A stretch of DNA of 64,000 bases. Origin: a virus. Every line of letters begins with the position of its first letter. The stretch's first letter is position 1. A program made the position numbers and the translations under genes. The DNA is taken from positions 124,001 to 188,000 of the IMG/VR virus record IMGVR_UViG_3300022745_000628. One strand, given 5' to 3'. The notes under the pieces are model-generated. The model worked only from the letters and a program-made list of their open reading frames with translations. It did no database searches and was not told the origin of the DNA. Positions 1-10,155 of the stretch are shown in pieces.

Positions 1-405
1 GTCAGCGATAGTGCTCACCGTATGTGGAGCGGCGATGTATTGATCAAAGCTGCGGTACCTGCCGAGATATTCATAGATATATCGGTGGATAACGGCAGCG
101 TCAGCCTTTCAGACGCGGATAAACAAATTATTCAAGCTGCGGCAGCTAGCGCAGCCACTCCAGCAGGTTTTCCTGGCAAAGTGTACTTATCCGATATGAT
201 CCGCGCGGCAGCTACGGCATTGCCAATAGGTACACAGCTTAGACGGCTTAGTGCGTACGCTACTGTGTTGCAGACAGACGGTACTGAGCTTCACATCTCA
301 AATAGCACAGAGCTGACCATCCCGGATTTGCCAGATCAAGGGGTTACAGCTGCCACAGTAGGTTTCTTCTGTCACCCTTCCAACGTGAGCGTATCCACAA
401 ATTAA
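1..405 (+). CDS. Baseplate J-like protein, C-terminal part (5' truncated)
   Basis: The reading frame is open from base 1, so the first ATG at 22 is probably internal and the gene starts upstream of the window. The visible 134 residues resemble the C-terminal domain of baseplate J (gp47-like) wedge proteins: a beta-rich stretch (VLIKAAVPAEIFIDISV), a helix of about 25 residues after SLSDADKQIIQAA, then a YLSDMIRAAA segment. In other phages such proteins join the tail tube hub to the fibres. It is followed after 13 bases by another virion-like gene. The family call rests on pattern memory; a generic tail protein is the alternative. Confidence 0.55.
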   Translation, partial: VSDSAHRMWSGDVLIKAAVPAEIFIDISVDNGSVSLSDADKQIIQAAAASAATPAGFPGKVYLSDMIRAAATALPIGTQLRRLSAYATVLQTDGTELHISNSTELTIPDLPDQGVTAATVGFFCHPSNVSVSTN

Positions 406-418
406 CGAGTTCAATTTT

Positions 419-1963
419 TTGCCGTCAGTTTTTGACGACGCTGAACAATTCGCACATCAGCTGGGAAGCTGGTGGTGCGGAGATTATGACGGCGCCGATC
501 AAATTTATGGCGTAGTACAAGCGATGCTGAGAATTGCTAAATCCAACGACGAAGATGTCGATAGGATTGTGGATAGCTACGCTCGTACTAAAATCGCGCC
601 GTTACGTACCAAAACATGGATGCGGCTACGCTTGCCGCGAATTCGACTGCAACCCGCCGGAGATCGGTCGTACGATACAGATATTAATTTTGATGACGGC
701 TGGGAATACGACGTAGACCGTACGCAACCGAGGTTTGTATACGAACTGCCCAAAAATATCGTGGATATAGCCGCGCTTGCAAACTATCCAGCTGCTCCAG
801 ATGCCGTGCTTACTGGCGGATTGGATTTCATAATTGAAAACAATCGCGTAATCAGTAATTACGATTTACTAGAGTTTCAAAACGTGCTTGAAACAGAAGA
901 CACCGGGGTAGACAGCTTTGATGCTGATAACGTCGAAATATGGGCCTATGGCGTAAGTATCGATTATTCGGACATGTATCGGCTATTCGGATATATAGCT
1001 CAGATAAAGAAAGCTTCGTCGGAACAATACAATCGAATAGTCAACACATACCTAGACTGTCTGATTAGTGGTGTTACCGAGAACACGCTGTTCAATTTCA
1101 TATTGGCGTGCTTCGACGAACCACAAGTCAAAAATGACGTCGAAATAGTAGAAGCCATATACGCTAATGCTACTGAGCACACGATTATTACGGATCGCGA
1201 AGTATACAAGCACTCGAGTTTCAATACCACTCTCGTAGCAGTCGGCGATGTAGTTCGTAAAGGAAACGTATTGTCCGATGCAATACAGTTGTTCGAAAAC
1301 CTTGCCGATGCAAATCTTGTCACAGCGTTGATAGATTTACCATTTTTGGCGCCATGCCTTAAATTTCCGGTAATCCTGGAAAACAGAGACTTACCGCTAA
1401 TAATTACGAATTTGCACGGATTTACAAAACTCAGTTGGGAACTTCCCGGCGATACAGCACAAGCTGACGAATTTTTTGATTATGTGCACGAGCAAGGTTT
1501 AGCCGCAACCCGGCAAGATATTACGTGTGTGGATCGAAAATATATAGTAACTGTGCCAGATGGCCCTAAAGGTGTAAAAAGTTACCATAAGGGTACACTG
1601 GCTCACTATTTAGATACGCGGGTTAATTTAACAAGTGAGCCAACTAGCGCCACACTGCCCACTACTATCAATCCGTACAAGTTTTTTGCAAAAAACGTGT
1701 TTCAATCTAATCTGGCGGTAATAGTTGTAAAACTACCGCCAAGATTTCAAGGCAAGAATTTGGACGTGTTGCGTAAGGTGTGGGCGCTCCTTCCGCCAAC
1801 GAATAACATATATTTTGTGCTAGAATTGCCTACACAGGTCGAAAGTATTGGTCCTAGTTTTGTAACTACCGGAATTGACGTTTCACACGGCGCTATTATC
1901 CAACCGTTAGAAATTGATGCCTCAGTAGTCGATGTCGCGACGGTAACATTCCGAGAAATCTAG
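419..1963 (+). CDS. Probable tail/baseplate structural protein
   Basis: 514 aa read from a TTG start; an in-frame ATT at 401 is the only other upstream candidate because a TGA lies at 386. I do not recognise a family. The protein has no signal peptide or membrane segment and its mixed helical and beta composition suits a virion protein. The gene lies directly after the baseplate J-like gene and ends one base before the next ATG, so it belongs to the tail/baseplate operon. Role inferred from position only. Confidence 0.6.
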   Translation: MPSVFDDAEQFAHQLGSWWCGDYDGADQIYGVVQAMLRIAKSNDEDVDRIVDSYARTKIAPLRTKTWMRLRLPRIRLQPAGDRSYDTDINFDDGWEYDVDRTQPRFVYELPKNIVDIAALANYPAAPDAVLTGGLDFIIENNRVISNYDLLEFQNVLETEDTGVDSFDADNVEIWAYGVSIDYSDMYRLFGYIAQIKKASSEQYNRIVNTYLDCLISGVTENTLFNFILACFDEPQVKNDVEIVEAIYANATEHTIITDREVYKHSSFNTTLVAVGDVVRKGNVLSDAIQLFENLADANLVTALIDLPFLAPCLKFPVILENRDLPLIITNLHGFTKLSWELPGDTAQADEFFDYVHEQGLAATRQDITCVDRKYIVTVPDGPKGVKSYHKGTLAHYLDTRVNLTSEPTSATLPTTINPYKFFAKNVFQSNLAVIVVKLPPRFQGKNLDVLRKVWALLPPTNNIYFVLELPTQVESIGPSFVTTGIDVSHGAIIQPLEIDASVVDVATVTFREI

Positions 1964-1964
1964 T

Positions 1965-2558
1965 ATGCTAACTCCGATTCAGAACAAAATACTTGGGACA
2001 GTAACATTCAAAGACTTAGAGGGTAATTTTATTGCCCAAGTCCAGAATCAGTTGCAACTCGATTGGGCCATAATTGCCTCGAAATGTCTAGGATTTGGCG
2101 ATAGGGCGTACCGCATCAGCGCGATTTACGTTGAATATGAAAATCTCGAGGATGGCGGGGATACCGTAGCGTTGCCGGAGTTTGGTCGAGATTCTGGTGT
2201 GGAATATTACACCGGGCTAGCCGGATCTGCTGTACGAGATTACCTACGTATCTCGCTAGCTGCGCTACCTATGCCCGGCGTAGTAGACGGCACACAAGAT
2301 TATTACGGGGATGATCCTGAAATTGGTAACAAGCTAAGCTTTCTAGCTATTACAAACGGATCCGTCGGAGTTAACGGATTAGCTTTTGCGGACGGTGTCA
2401 ATTCTAAGATCTTTGGTGTTGCTTTAGCGGCTACCCCGAATGTTAACGATCCAACTGCTGACTTGATCTTTGCACGCACATATTTAGAGGGCGCAGATCA
2501 AATCCTGGTGCCAACTAACGCTCGGTACGCAATAACCTGGGAGACGGCATTCCTGTAA
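1965..2558 (+). CDS. Probable virion protein of unknown function
   Basis: 197 aa, ATG start one base after the previous stop, stop one base before the next ATG. The sequence is rich in G, A, D and short beta-type stretches (YRISAIYVEYENLEDGG) as in small tail or collar proteins. No known motif is seen. Membership of the tail operon is the only functional evidence. Confidence 0.6.
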   Translation: MLTPIQNKILGTVTFKDLEGNFIAQVQNQLQLDWAIIASKCLGFGDRAYRISAIYVEYENLEDGGDTVALPEFGRDSGVEYYTGLAGSAVRDYLRISLAALPMPGVVDGTQDYYGDDPEIGNKLSFLAITNGSVGVNGLAFADGVNSKIFGVALAATPNVNDPTADLIFARTYLEGADQILVPTNARYAITWETAFL

Positions 2559-2559
2559 G

Positions 2560-4404
2560 ATGTACACAAAATTTCCAAATGCCGTCCCGCAAATAACTTA
2601 CGGTGGCAATGTTCGCTCTGACACAATCAATAAGATTGCAAACGAGCTTGCTAGCCGCACGAATTATTTATTGGATCAACTTAACGAAGTAACCGCGGGT
2701 AGCGCGTTAGTTATCACTAACGAACCATGCACATCAGAAGTCACTGCGTTTAACGCCGTGTACTGGAATGCTGACGATCGGCTATTTGAGCCGGCATTAT
2801 CACAAATTGTGACGACCACTGGCGGAGAATACGTAGTAGGTCCGTCGGCACTGGCAATAGGCATAACCACCGTAAAAAATGGCGTAAATCTCTGCGATAT
2901 CACGATTGGCGGGCGTATAGCTATGACCGCTGATCAAGTAGCGATACTTATAAATAACGAAACGCCTGTAAGCGGGCTGCTGTATCTTTCGGCGACTATC
3001 CCAGGTAAATTGACGACATCAAAGCCGTTAGCCGCTATTCCAGTTGGCGTACTGCTCACTCCGTCGAATTCTTGTCGAACTACCTATCAAGTTATTCTCG
3101 GGGCTGGCTGTCTGGCCGGAGACATTAACAAAACGTCAACACACGAGTACCGCTTGTACGCCGTACCGGCTGGCGATCACGTACCGCCGGATGTAGGCAA
3201 CCCGCACACTATTTTGAATCCGGATTCAGCCAGCCACGGATGGCTGCCAGCCGATGACGCAATATTTAACGGGGCAGCGCCAGACGGGGCAGTATTCGGG
3301 TACAACATCTCGCAAGACCCTACTTTGGCAAATATATGGCCACCGAGCGGTAAACAAGTATTGGTAGAGTTTTATTCGTCCAGCGACATCGGAATTGTCG
3401 GACTAAAAGAAGTCCCGACGCATTTTTATATTGTCGACGACACCACTATTTGGTGGACTACGGATTGTTATAGCAAAGTGCCTTGGGATTATCTGCTTAA
3501 CACGGTAGATCCGCCAGATCCGCCAGAAGACTGCGCTATACCAGCGCCAACAGAGATGATCTTACGATTTGATCGCTCGTTTCTGGATAACGCTACACGA
3601 GTAGTTACGAAGTTATCCGGCACTGACGACAAATTGATTACGTTTGTAAACGCCGCAGGACAAGAAGCTAGCCGCGGAGACTTGAAGGCCAAGTTCAATG
3701 CGGATATCGCAATCACAAATTCAGCGGCCACTGGCTCTACCGCAATTAAATCCGTAGGGCCTGGCTTTACGTTTACATCCGGTAAGGTAGTGGAGGGCGT
3801 GCGAAGTTTGTCTAGCACGTTAATAGTTACAGGCACAGAAAGTCGGCTGATCGATCCAGGTCAAGCGGAGTCGGACTCAAACTACCGTATTTACCAGGGT
3901 ATCGTATCTGTTGAAAGCACACCTAGCGCTTTCGGACTGGACATATCGCCTACTCTGGTGCGCCTAGGCGACAGCTTGCAACGTGCATACAACGACATCA
4001 ACTATATCGGCTTTCCTAGCGGCATAGCGTCGTCGGTAACCTGCCGATTTGATATTCCTAACGGCGATCCAGGCTCAAAGAACTTAGTTCCTTATGTTGT
4101 TATGTTTGGACGCGCCGCAGGTCCGTTTTCGGCTATGTCTGCAAAGTATTACGTAATCAAAGCGCCGCCTGCGCCGGGCGGAGCTCAGATTGTGACCGGC
4201 TCTACGACAAGCACAACTTTCAATGTGGTTACACCATCTACGGGATTAGATGCAAATGCCGTTATTAAAGTAACGGCCGGGGCTATCCCTGTTTATGGCG
4301 GTGACACCGTGTTTGTAACATTCAGTCGAGCTGCCGATGCTTCGCCGAGTTTTTCGGCTGACATCGGATTTATTCGAATCGGAGCAGCAGTAAGGGCTAG
4401 ATAA
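2560..4404 (+). CDS. Probable tail fibre or tail-tip protein
   Basis: 614 aa, beta-rich, low in lysine, with many G, T, S and N residues, typical of an extended fibre or receptor-binding protein. The N-terminal 40 residues (NVRSDTINKIANELASRTN) look helical, like attachment regions that trimerise fibres. A short proline-rich hinge (PPDPPEDC) near residue 320 may separate two domains. It overlaps the next gene by one base (TAATG). No catalytic motif is seen. Function inferred from composition and location. Confidence 0.55.
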   Translation: MYTKFPNAVPQITYGGNVRSDTINKIANELASRTNYLLDQLNEVTAGSALVITNEPCTSEVTAFNAVYWNADDRLFEPALSQIVTTTGGEYVVGPSALAIGITTVKNGVNLCDITIGGRIAMTADQVAILINNETPVSGLLYLSATIPGKLTTSKPLAAIPVGVLLTPSNSCRTTYQVILGAGCLAGDINKTSTHEYRLYAVPAGDHVPPDVGNPHTILNPDSASHGWLPADDAIFNGAAPDGAVFGYNISQDPTLANIWPPSGKQVLVEFYSSSDIGIVGLKEVPTHFYIVDDTTIWWTTDCYSKVPWDYLLNTVDPPDPPEDCAIPAPTEMILRFDRSFLDNATRVVTKLSGTDDKLITFVNAAGQEASRGDLKAKFNADIAITNSAATGSTAIKSVGPGFTFTSGKVVEGVRSLSSTLIVTGTESRLIDPGQAESDSNYRIYQGIVSVESTPSAFGLDISPTLVRLGDSLQRAYNDINYIGFPSGIASSVTCRFDIPNGDPGSKNLVPYVVMFGRAAGPFSAMSAKYYVIKAPPAPGGAQIVTGSTTSTTFNVVTPSTGLDANAVIKVTAGAIPVYGGDTVFVTFSRAADASPSFSADIGFIRIGAAVRAR

Positions 4405-5348
4405 TGGCCGGTGACGGATTATGGAACAGTAATTGGCTAGTAGAGAATACCCAACGAGCTTATCCGTTGCGGTATAGCGCTTCTGCTACGGATTCTACTT
4501 CCGCAGTGCGCATACCGGATAACTTTATCTGCGCTGCGCAGTTGGTAACACGCGGTTACAACCCAGTCAAGTTCTTTATCTCTGGCGTTACCTATATGGG
4601 TAACTTTATTGTTGTAACCATAAGCAACCAGTTCTCAGATTCTACAGTTGTGGATATCGGCACTGTAACCGTGCCTATCGACACACCAGATTTTACGGTT
4701 TTGCAGATAAAACCAAATACTGCGGCGAGTGGCAAAGCTGCCGGGAATATCACAATAGGCTCGCTAGAGACTATTCTCAATTGGCCAACCGGGGTATTTA
4801 CATTCCTATTCGACACCACAGCATTAGAATTCGATGTTTGCCGACCAACACTTGATACCGCTACCAGTATTCAAATATGGGATGGCGACGCGATAAGCGG
4901 AATACTGACCGGCGACGTGATTTTGCGTAGCGGCGCAAATATCCAACTTGGCCAAAAATTCGGTAGTTCCGGCACTGTAGTAACTATTAGTGCGGTGAAC
5001 GATCCGAATTTCAACGACAATTGCGATTGTCAGTCCGCTATTATTGGACCGCCTATTCGCCAAATCAACGGTGTGTCTCCCGACATAAACGGAAATATAG
5101 AGATTGTCGGCAGCGACTGTATCGCGTTCAATACTGGAAACGGCTCGTTATCGGTCGCAAATAGCTGTGCATCGCCATGTTGCGGATGCGATCAGCTAGA
5201 CGCAGTCTTCGTGGAAATAAAGCGGTTTGTAGATGGGGCAGCAGATTTACGCGATTACGCAAATAGATTGCGACAAGCTATTGATAAACTAGACACTATC
5301 GTGTTGGTTTCTGATAGTGTCGGTAACTGCCCACAAGTACCAGGATAA
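4404..5348 (+). CDS. Tandem tail-protein paralogue 1 (YPL/ING family)
   Basis: 314 aa. The N-terminus carries the shared motif NWLVENTQRAYPL. From residue 221 it carries INGVSPDINGNIEI followed by a GSDC element, then a Cys cluster (CASPCCGCDQL) and a C-terminal helix. The same order recurs in the next four genes, so I read them as paralogues made by tandem duplication. The ING..PD..GNI pattern is the kind seen in phage tail fibre and tip proteins. The Cys-rich segment might bind metal or form disulphides in the mature virion. Overlaps the following ATG by one base (TAATG). Confidence 0.6.
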   Translation: MAGDGLWNSNWLVENTQRAYPLRYSASATDSTSAVRIPDNFICAAQLVTRGYNPVKFFISGVTYMGNFIVVTISNQFSDSTVVDIGTVTVPIDTPDFTVLQIKPNTAASGKAAGNITIGSLETILNWPTGVFTFLFDTTALEFDVCRPTLDTATSIQIWDGDAISGILTGDVILRSGANIQLGQKFGSSGTVVTISAVNDPNFNDNCDCQSAIIGPPIRQINGVSPDINGNIEIVGSDCIAFNTGNGSLSVANSCASPCCGCDQLDAVFVEIKRFVDGAADLRDYANRLRQAIDKLDTIVLVSDSVGNCPQVPG

Positions 5349-6802
5349 TGGCTGAGAGCAATCTAAACAATCGGCATATCCACGGGCGCTATTGCGTAGG
5401 GCGTAACCAAGGCTTACTTGGCGTACACTACCCGCTCATAGAGCCGTCGGCGGATATCAAATATCTAATCGCAGATATGTGGGTCGTGGTTTCAGACTCG
5501 CCGAAATTGCAAGCTGTGATCGCAGACGGCGGTTTAGCAATTACATGGCTATACGGTTTCGGAGCGAATGCAGTTACACCGCCGGAAAATACGCTGTATC
5601 AGGGTTACAACCTTCGAGATGTGGCCATATTTAACAGCAAGAACAAACTCCTGTTGTCGACGTCCGCTGTTACACCTAGCGGCCGTCCGATATTTAGCGA
5701 GACGGTGATAGACTCTCGACTGTCGTTAGCGCGCTGGACAATACCGCGGTTATATGACGTCGGTATCCTATACCACACTGCTTGGAATTACGAATTAAAA
5801 CCGGCGCCGCAAGAGTACGACGAGCATATTCTTCCGACTAGCGCTAGGTTAGTCGGAGCCGTAGTATCTTTTGAACAGAACCTGCATTTGCTTGCCGAGT
5901 TGCCTAACGGTACTAAAATACCGGTTAACGCATTAGGCAATAAATTTAATACGCAACTTACAATCGATACGAAGATAAAAGCACCTGCGGACGTGTTAAC
6001 TATTACAGCTCGCGCTGGCCTTGGTTTCGGACGCAATACCGATTGTTTTAGCAATAAGTACGTGGCATCCATAAATAAAGCTACGCCAGATCAAGCTGGC
6101 CGCCTAGTTATTTCCGGTGACGATTGCATGGTTATAGATACGCCAGTCACAGAAGATGCCAAGAATATTGTGCGTATCACAGACGATTGTAAAGCTTGCT
6201 GCGATTGCACTGATTTCAGCCAGGCCGGGCGAGCGCTTGATACCGCCGGAACACTGTATAAAAGCATCGGCGACAGTCTTGTTGAAACCAACGGCCTGTA
6301 CTCTGGTAAATTAGACGACTGGGAAGCCCGTGTGGCTTGCACAGACGATGCGCGGCTCGGCCTGGCATTAACAGCGCAGATTTGTCCGTATTTCGATATA
6401 ACAGCGCAATATTGCAATAACGCGGCTGAATGCGTACTCAACATAGAGTTGTTCGCAGATTTTAATATCCCAGACGGATTTAGTATTGATTTAGTTAGCG
6501 CACACTTGCTAAGTGATAAGCGTCAAACTGTAGAAGTAGATTTGTCGAAATATCCGATAATCCGATTTATTATTCCATCGATAGCTAAAAAAAGTCGGGA
6601 TGGCGTAATAGCCAGATTCAAATTCTCAGGGAATGGCGTACAAGAAGACAACACGCCAGTAAGTTTTAGCGTCTGCCTAACCGGCTCTGTCGACAACCAG
6701 CTTATAATTTCAGGGAATGCCCAAATCGTAACTTGCGCAGATTTGACTTTGAAATGTCCTGTAAGCACCGGCGATGTGATTGTCGTTGACGGATCGTGTT
6801 AA
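5348..6802 (+). CDS. Tandem tail-protein paralogue 2
   Basis: 484 aa, the second copy of the array. Its N-terminus is the most divergent (GLLGVHYPLIEPSADIKYLI), but the central motif is clear: from residue 242 INKATPDQAGRLVISGDDC, then CKACCDCTDF, which matches the Cys cluster of paralogue 1. The extra C-terminal 200 residues form a separate beta-rich Cys-containing domain absent from paralogue 1. Expected to be a virion surface or tail-tip protein; evidence is family resemblance within the array and operon position. Confidence 0.6.
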   Translation: MAESNLNNRHIHGRYCVGRNQGLLGVHYPLIEPSADIKYLIADMWVVVSDSPKLQAVIADGGLAITWLYGFGANAVTPPENTLYQGYNLRDVAIFNSKNKLLLSTSAVTPSGRPIFSETVIDSRLSLARWTIPRLYDVGILYHTAWNYELKPAPQEYDEHILPTSARLVGAVVSFEQNLHLLAELPNGTKIPVNALGNKFNTQLTIDTKIKAPADVLTITARAGLGFGRNTDCFSNKYVASINKATPDQAGRLVISGDDCMVIDTPVTEDAKNIVRITDDCKACCDCTDFSQAGRALDTAGTLYKSIGDSLVETNGLYSGKLDDWEARVACTDDARLGLALTAQICPYFDITAQYCNNAAECVLNIELFADFNIPDGFSIDLVSAHLLSDKRQTVEVDLSKYPIIRFIIPSIAKKSRDGVIARFKFSGNGVQEDNTPVSFSVCLTGSVDNQLIISGNAQIVTCADLTLKCPVSTGDVIVVDGSC

Positions 6803-6805
6803 TAA

Positions 6806-8419
6806 ATGCAAGAAACCATCGATTCCCTTAAATTAGGCTGGTTCTCGCGAAACAGCGGCCGGCGCTATCCTATTGAAGATACCGCTACTGCATTAAGTGA
6901 ATCCGGAGTTTATCTACCGGATTCTTTTTTAGTTGATTTGCGAATAAGCTGGCCGGAAAGCTACGGGCCGTACGCGTTCATCAGCTTTGCGTCCGTTTCG
7001 GCATCTACCGTTGCAATCGGTATAGCCGCATCGCAAGATCCTAATCTGGCTGACACAGTTATACCGCTAGCTAACGCATTAGTAAGTCGTAGAACCGCCA
7101 ATACGCAGGTGCACAAGTTAAATCCTATGGCTGACGGCGTAGCGGGATTTTTAACATTTGGAGATACCGCAGAAGAATTCAACTTGCGCTTTGCAACGCC
7201 AGCACAGACACGATTAGCGCCCACAGTATGCCAAGCTTACAAAGATGCGGGCGTTAGCAGTATGCGTGTGCCCAGCGCACAACCACTCACTGGGGATATT
7301 ACCCTTGTTGCCGGCAATGACGTTACCTTAAGAAATGTGATACTCGAAACTAAGACGGGAATGCATATCTGCAATGCGATTGCGATAGGCCTAGCCGCGG
7401 CTAATTCGCACAACGACCCCTTATCTAAATATGTGGGTGTTTGCAATAAACGACCTGAGAATGGCGATTGCGCCACTGGAAATACCGATACGCCAGCGGT
7501 GCAGACAATCAATGGGTTGATAGCAGCATGCGACGGAACCTTCACCATCCGAGTTGAGAACGGAACCATCCGAGACGGCACTCCGAAAGACTTTGGAACA
7601 AACAGCGTTGTCCTAGGCTACGACGCCACTTTAGAAGCAATTTGCGATACCAAAAATCGTAATCCGAACATTGCAGCCGTGATTAACGCATGCGAGTCTC
7701 CTGCGGACCCGCCAGAGCGTCCGTGCGAGGATTTGCCAGTTATATACCCCATGACGGGAGAACCGCGGGAAGCCGAGTTTTGGAACTTTTACGACAGTTT
7801 GCATACAGCTACAGCCACTGGCTGTAAATTCCTGCAGCGTGTGGCGAACAACGGCCCAACCTTCACAGACGGCTTTGCCACGTATGACAGCTGCGGACAT
7901 ACCGAGACGGTAGACAATACTTTAGAAGTTACTGTAACCGTTGACGTACCGGCCGCTACAGCAAGCACTCCTATTCCGACAAATCGCGGCGGCGGGCTAG
8001 TACTGAACTTTTTACGGGATCTCTGGCTATACAATTCGCTCGAGAATAAGCTGGAAAACACTACAGACAGTCAACTGAGGTTACTGATAGACATTGACGC
8101 TGAAGCGCATCCTGGCCCGCAACAAACGTTCACATATTACTACGTGATTCGTTACATGAAGCGCGGTGTAGTTTATAAGTCCGTGCGGCTAGAAGATCTG
8201 ACATCCCACTCCGTGGCCGCTTTCACGGTCAACGTTGTAATTACTCCTGGTACAACAGATATCGATGCCAACTTAGCTGTAGTTGTTACAAAAGACGGGG
8301 TTAAGCTGGCTGAGTTTAATATCTTAGAACAAGAATATGGGCCGCATTACGGAAAGCACGGGCTGGCTAGTTACGACGAAGTCTACACTCTTGGGAATTT
8401 CAAATTAAAGCATAACTAA
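6806..8419 (+). CDS. Tandem tail-protein paralogue 3
   Basis: 537 aa. Starts with LGWFSRNSGRRYPIED, the clearest version of the shared N-terminal motif. A degenerate ING element (VQTINGLIAACDGTFTI) lies at about residue 235. The C-terminal half is a different beta-rich domain with several cysteines and looks like a variable distal module. Begins three bases after the previous stop and ends immediately before the next ATG. Probably part of the receptor-facing tail apparatus. Confidence 0.6.
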   Translation: MQETIDSLKLGWFSRNSGRRYPIEDTATALSESGVYLPDSFLVDLRISWPESYGPYAFISFASVSASTVAIGIAASQDPNLADTVIPLANALVSRRTANTQVHKLNPMADGVAGFLTFGDTAEEFNLRFATPAQTRLAPTVCQAYKDAGVSSMRVPSAQPLTGDITLVAGNDVTLRNVILETKTGMHICNAIAIGLAAANSHNDPLSKYVGVCNKRPENGDCATGNTDTPAVQTINGLIAACDGTFTIRVENGTIRDGTPKDFGTNSVVLGYDATLEAICDTKNRNPNIAAVINACESPADPPERPCEDLPVIYPMTGEPREAEFWNFYDSLHTATATGCKFLQRVANNGPTFTDGFATYDSCGHTETVDNTLEVTVTVDVPAATASTPIPTNRGGGLVLNFLRDLWLYNSLENKLENTTDSQLRLLIDIDAEAHPGPQQTFTYYYVIRYMKRGVVYKSVRLEDLTSHSVAAFTVNVVITPGTTDIDANLAVVVTKDGVKLAEFNILEQEYGPHYGKHGLASYDEVYTLGNFKLKHN

Positions 8420-9241
8420 ATGGCTGACAACTTCGAAGGATTTGCCAGTTGGCGCGAACAACAAAAAGAATCTAGATACCCATTTGCAGACTTTAGCTCT
8501 GTCGAAAGTGTCGAAGGGTTAATTATTCCCAATGAAGTACTTATTGATGCCAGCGTCGCATTTGCAAATAGTGATAGTTACGTAGAGCTGATCTCGGTAT
8601 CCAAGACGGATAATCTACTTACATTTACATTTCGCAACCTGATTGAAACGGAAACAGCCGCAGGCGTTTTTGATTTAAGCGCTCCGTCGGACACCATATA
8701 TCTTTACGATACGTTTAATCGTCGGTTGGGGCTCTTGATTGTGGATATAGGCGCGACATTGACATTTGGCATAGGCCTTGCCACAAATCTGACCTTTAAG
8801 TCAGGTGCCGCACGGCTGTGTCCGCGGTGCGTACACACGTATGCAGGTGCCGGTGTAACTAGTTTACGAATACGCGACAGCTCGACGGCTTTATCTGGTA
8901 ACGCGTTACTGATTGGTGAGCAAGGAATATTACTACGGCATATAACTGAAGAAGTTACATCGTACACCGATCCATCCAGTTCCCACCCGATATTGGTAAC
9001 CCATACAGTTAACTACATTCGTGTCGATGTCGTTGGAGATCCATTGGCGGCTGCTGCGAATTGCGCAGACAGTACTAATATCCCAGTTACGTTTCCAACC
9101 TCCATAAATGGAGTAACTCCGAATGAGTACGGGAATATCAATTTAGCAATAGATCGCGGAACGCTTGGGAGTGCGTTACGCATAATTCCAAACGCTAAAA
9201 ACTCTGAGCTGATCATTAAATTAGCGGGGGTAGGTATTTAA
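8420..9241 (+). CDS. Tandem tail-protein paralogue 4
   Basis: 273 aa, the shortest copy. N-terminal motif FASWREQQKESRYPFADF. At residue 229 it carries INGVTPNEYGNINL, a textbook version of the shared motif. A CPRC pair near residue 134 is reminiscent of Cys clusters in the neighbours. No long distal domain follows the ING motif, so this copy may be the minimal form of the family. Overlaps the next ATG by one base. Confidence 0.6.
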   Translation: MADNFEGFASWREQQKESRYPFADFSSVESVEGLIIPNEVLIDASVAFANSDSYVELISVSKTDNLLTFTFRNLIETETAAGVFDLSAPSDTIYLYDTFNRRLGLLIVDIGATLTFGIGLATNLTFKSGAARLCPRCVHTYAGAGVTSLRIRDSSTALSGNALLIGEQGILLRHITEEVTSYTDPSSSHPILVTHTVNYIRVDVVGDPLAAAANCADSTNIPVTFPTSINGVTPNEYGNINLAIDRGTLGSALRIIPNAKNSELIIKLAGVGI

Positions 9242-10155
9242 TGTTTGAGTGGTATAACGAAAATCAATTCAGGTCGTGGCCATTAAAAAGTGGCGCGACG
9301 CTTGGTAATACTGTACTGGTGGACGCCGGCTTTACTTGCGGACTGCCTGCCACAGTCAATATCACTGTCTTAACGTTAATAGCCAGAGATACTGACAAAT
9401 TTAGACTGTTTGTGCGGGTTGGCGGTTATCAAGTAGTATTTGAAATACCAGTCGATACCCCAGAATTCACAACAATTTGGGCTGCTCCGCCAGCGGTATC
9501 TAACGCAACATTCCTAAATAACTGCATGAGCGGTAAAACACTATACGGATTTATAGTCATTGGGAAAATACAAGAACTGCTGACATTATTACCGGACGCC
9601 GATACCAGTCTCGTATTTGCCGACGAATTCGAACCTACCGTGACCGATATCATTAACAGTAAAGCCGTTAGCTCGATATCTTTAGGAAATACTGCGCGTA
9701 CCGTCTCTCCAGGGCTTATCAACTGTACAAATAATCCATACATACGCCCAACACCCTACAAAATCAAAAATGCCGATGGAATTAGCTATTCAGGCGTAAG
9801 CATCGACTACAACTGTATATCCGGCGATATAGTGTGGAAACCAGGGTATTCGTGCCGAATCATCCAATCTGACTCTGTAAAATCGTTCACAATATCGGCG
9901 ACGCAGGATTCTCAAGAAGGCGTAGCCTGTGGCGATGTGCCTATTGACGATGCGGAAGCCGCTTTACTAGTCAGCGGCGGAAATCTTTCTGGCGTACAGA
10001 CGTGCGCGGACGTAATAAGATCTATCAACGGCATTAGCGGGCCAAATATTACAATCAAAGGCGGACCCGGTGTAAAAATTACGAACGAAATACCTGCCAC
10101 AATTGTTGTAGAATTGGGCGCTAACGACGCTAACAACTGTGGATTGCCGCAATGA
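9241..10155 (+). CDS. Tandem tail-protein paralogue 5
   Basis: 304 aa. N-terminal motif FEWYNENQFRSWPLKSG; central motif INGISGPNITIKGGPGVKI from residue 262. Ends within the start of the next gene (4-base ATGA overlap). As in the other copies, the first 120 residues form a beta-rich domain with the element PVDTPEFTTIW, which also occurs in paralogue 1 as PIDTPDFTVLQ. This second shared element strengthens the case for common ancestry. Confidence 0.6.
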   Translation: MFEWYNENQFRSWPLKSGATLGNTVLVDAGFTCGLPATVNITVLTLIARDTDKFRLFVRVGGYQVVFEIPVDTPEFTTIWAAPPAVSNATFLNNCMSGKTLYGFIVIGKIQELLTLLPDADTSLVFADEFEPTVTDIINSKAVSSISLGNTARTVSPGLINCTNNPYIRPTPYKIKNADGISYSGVSIDYNCISGDIVWKPGYSCRIIQSDSVKSFTISATQDSQEGVACGDVPIDDAEAALLVSGGNLSGVQTCADVIRSINGISGPNITIKGGPGVKITNEIPATIVVELGANDANNCGLPQ

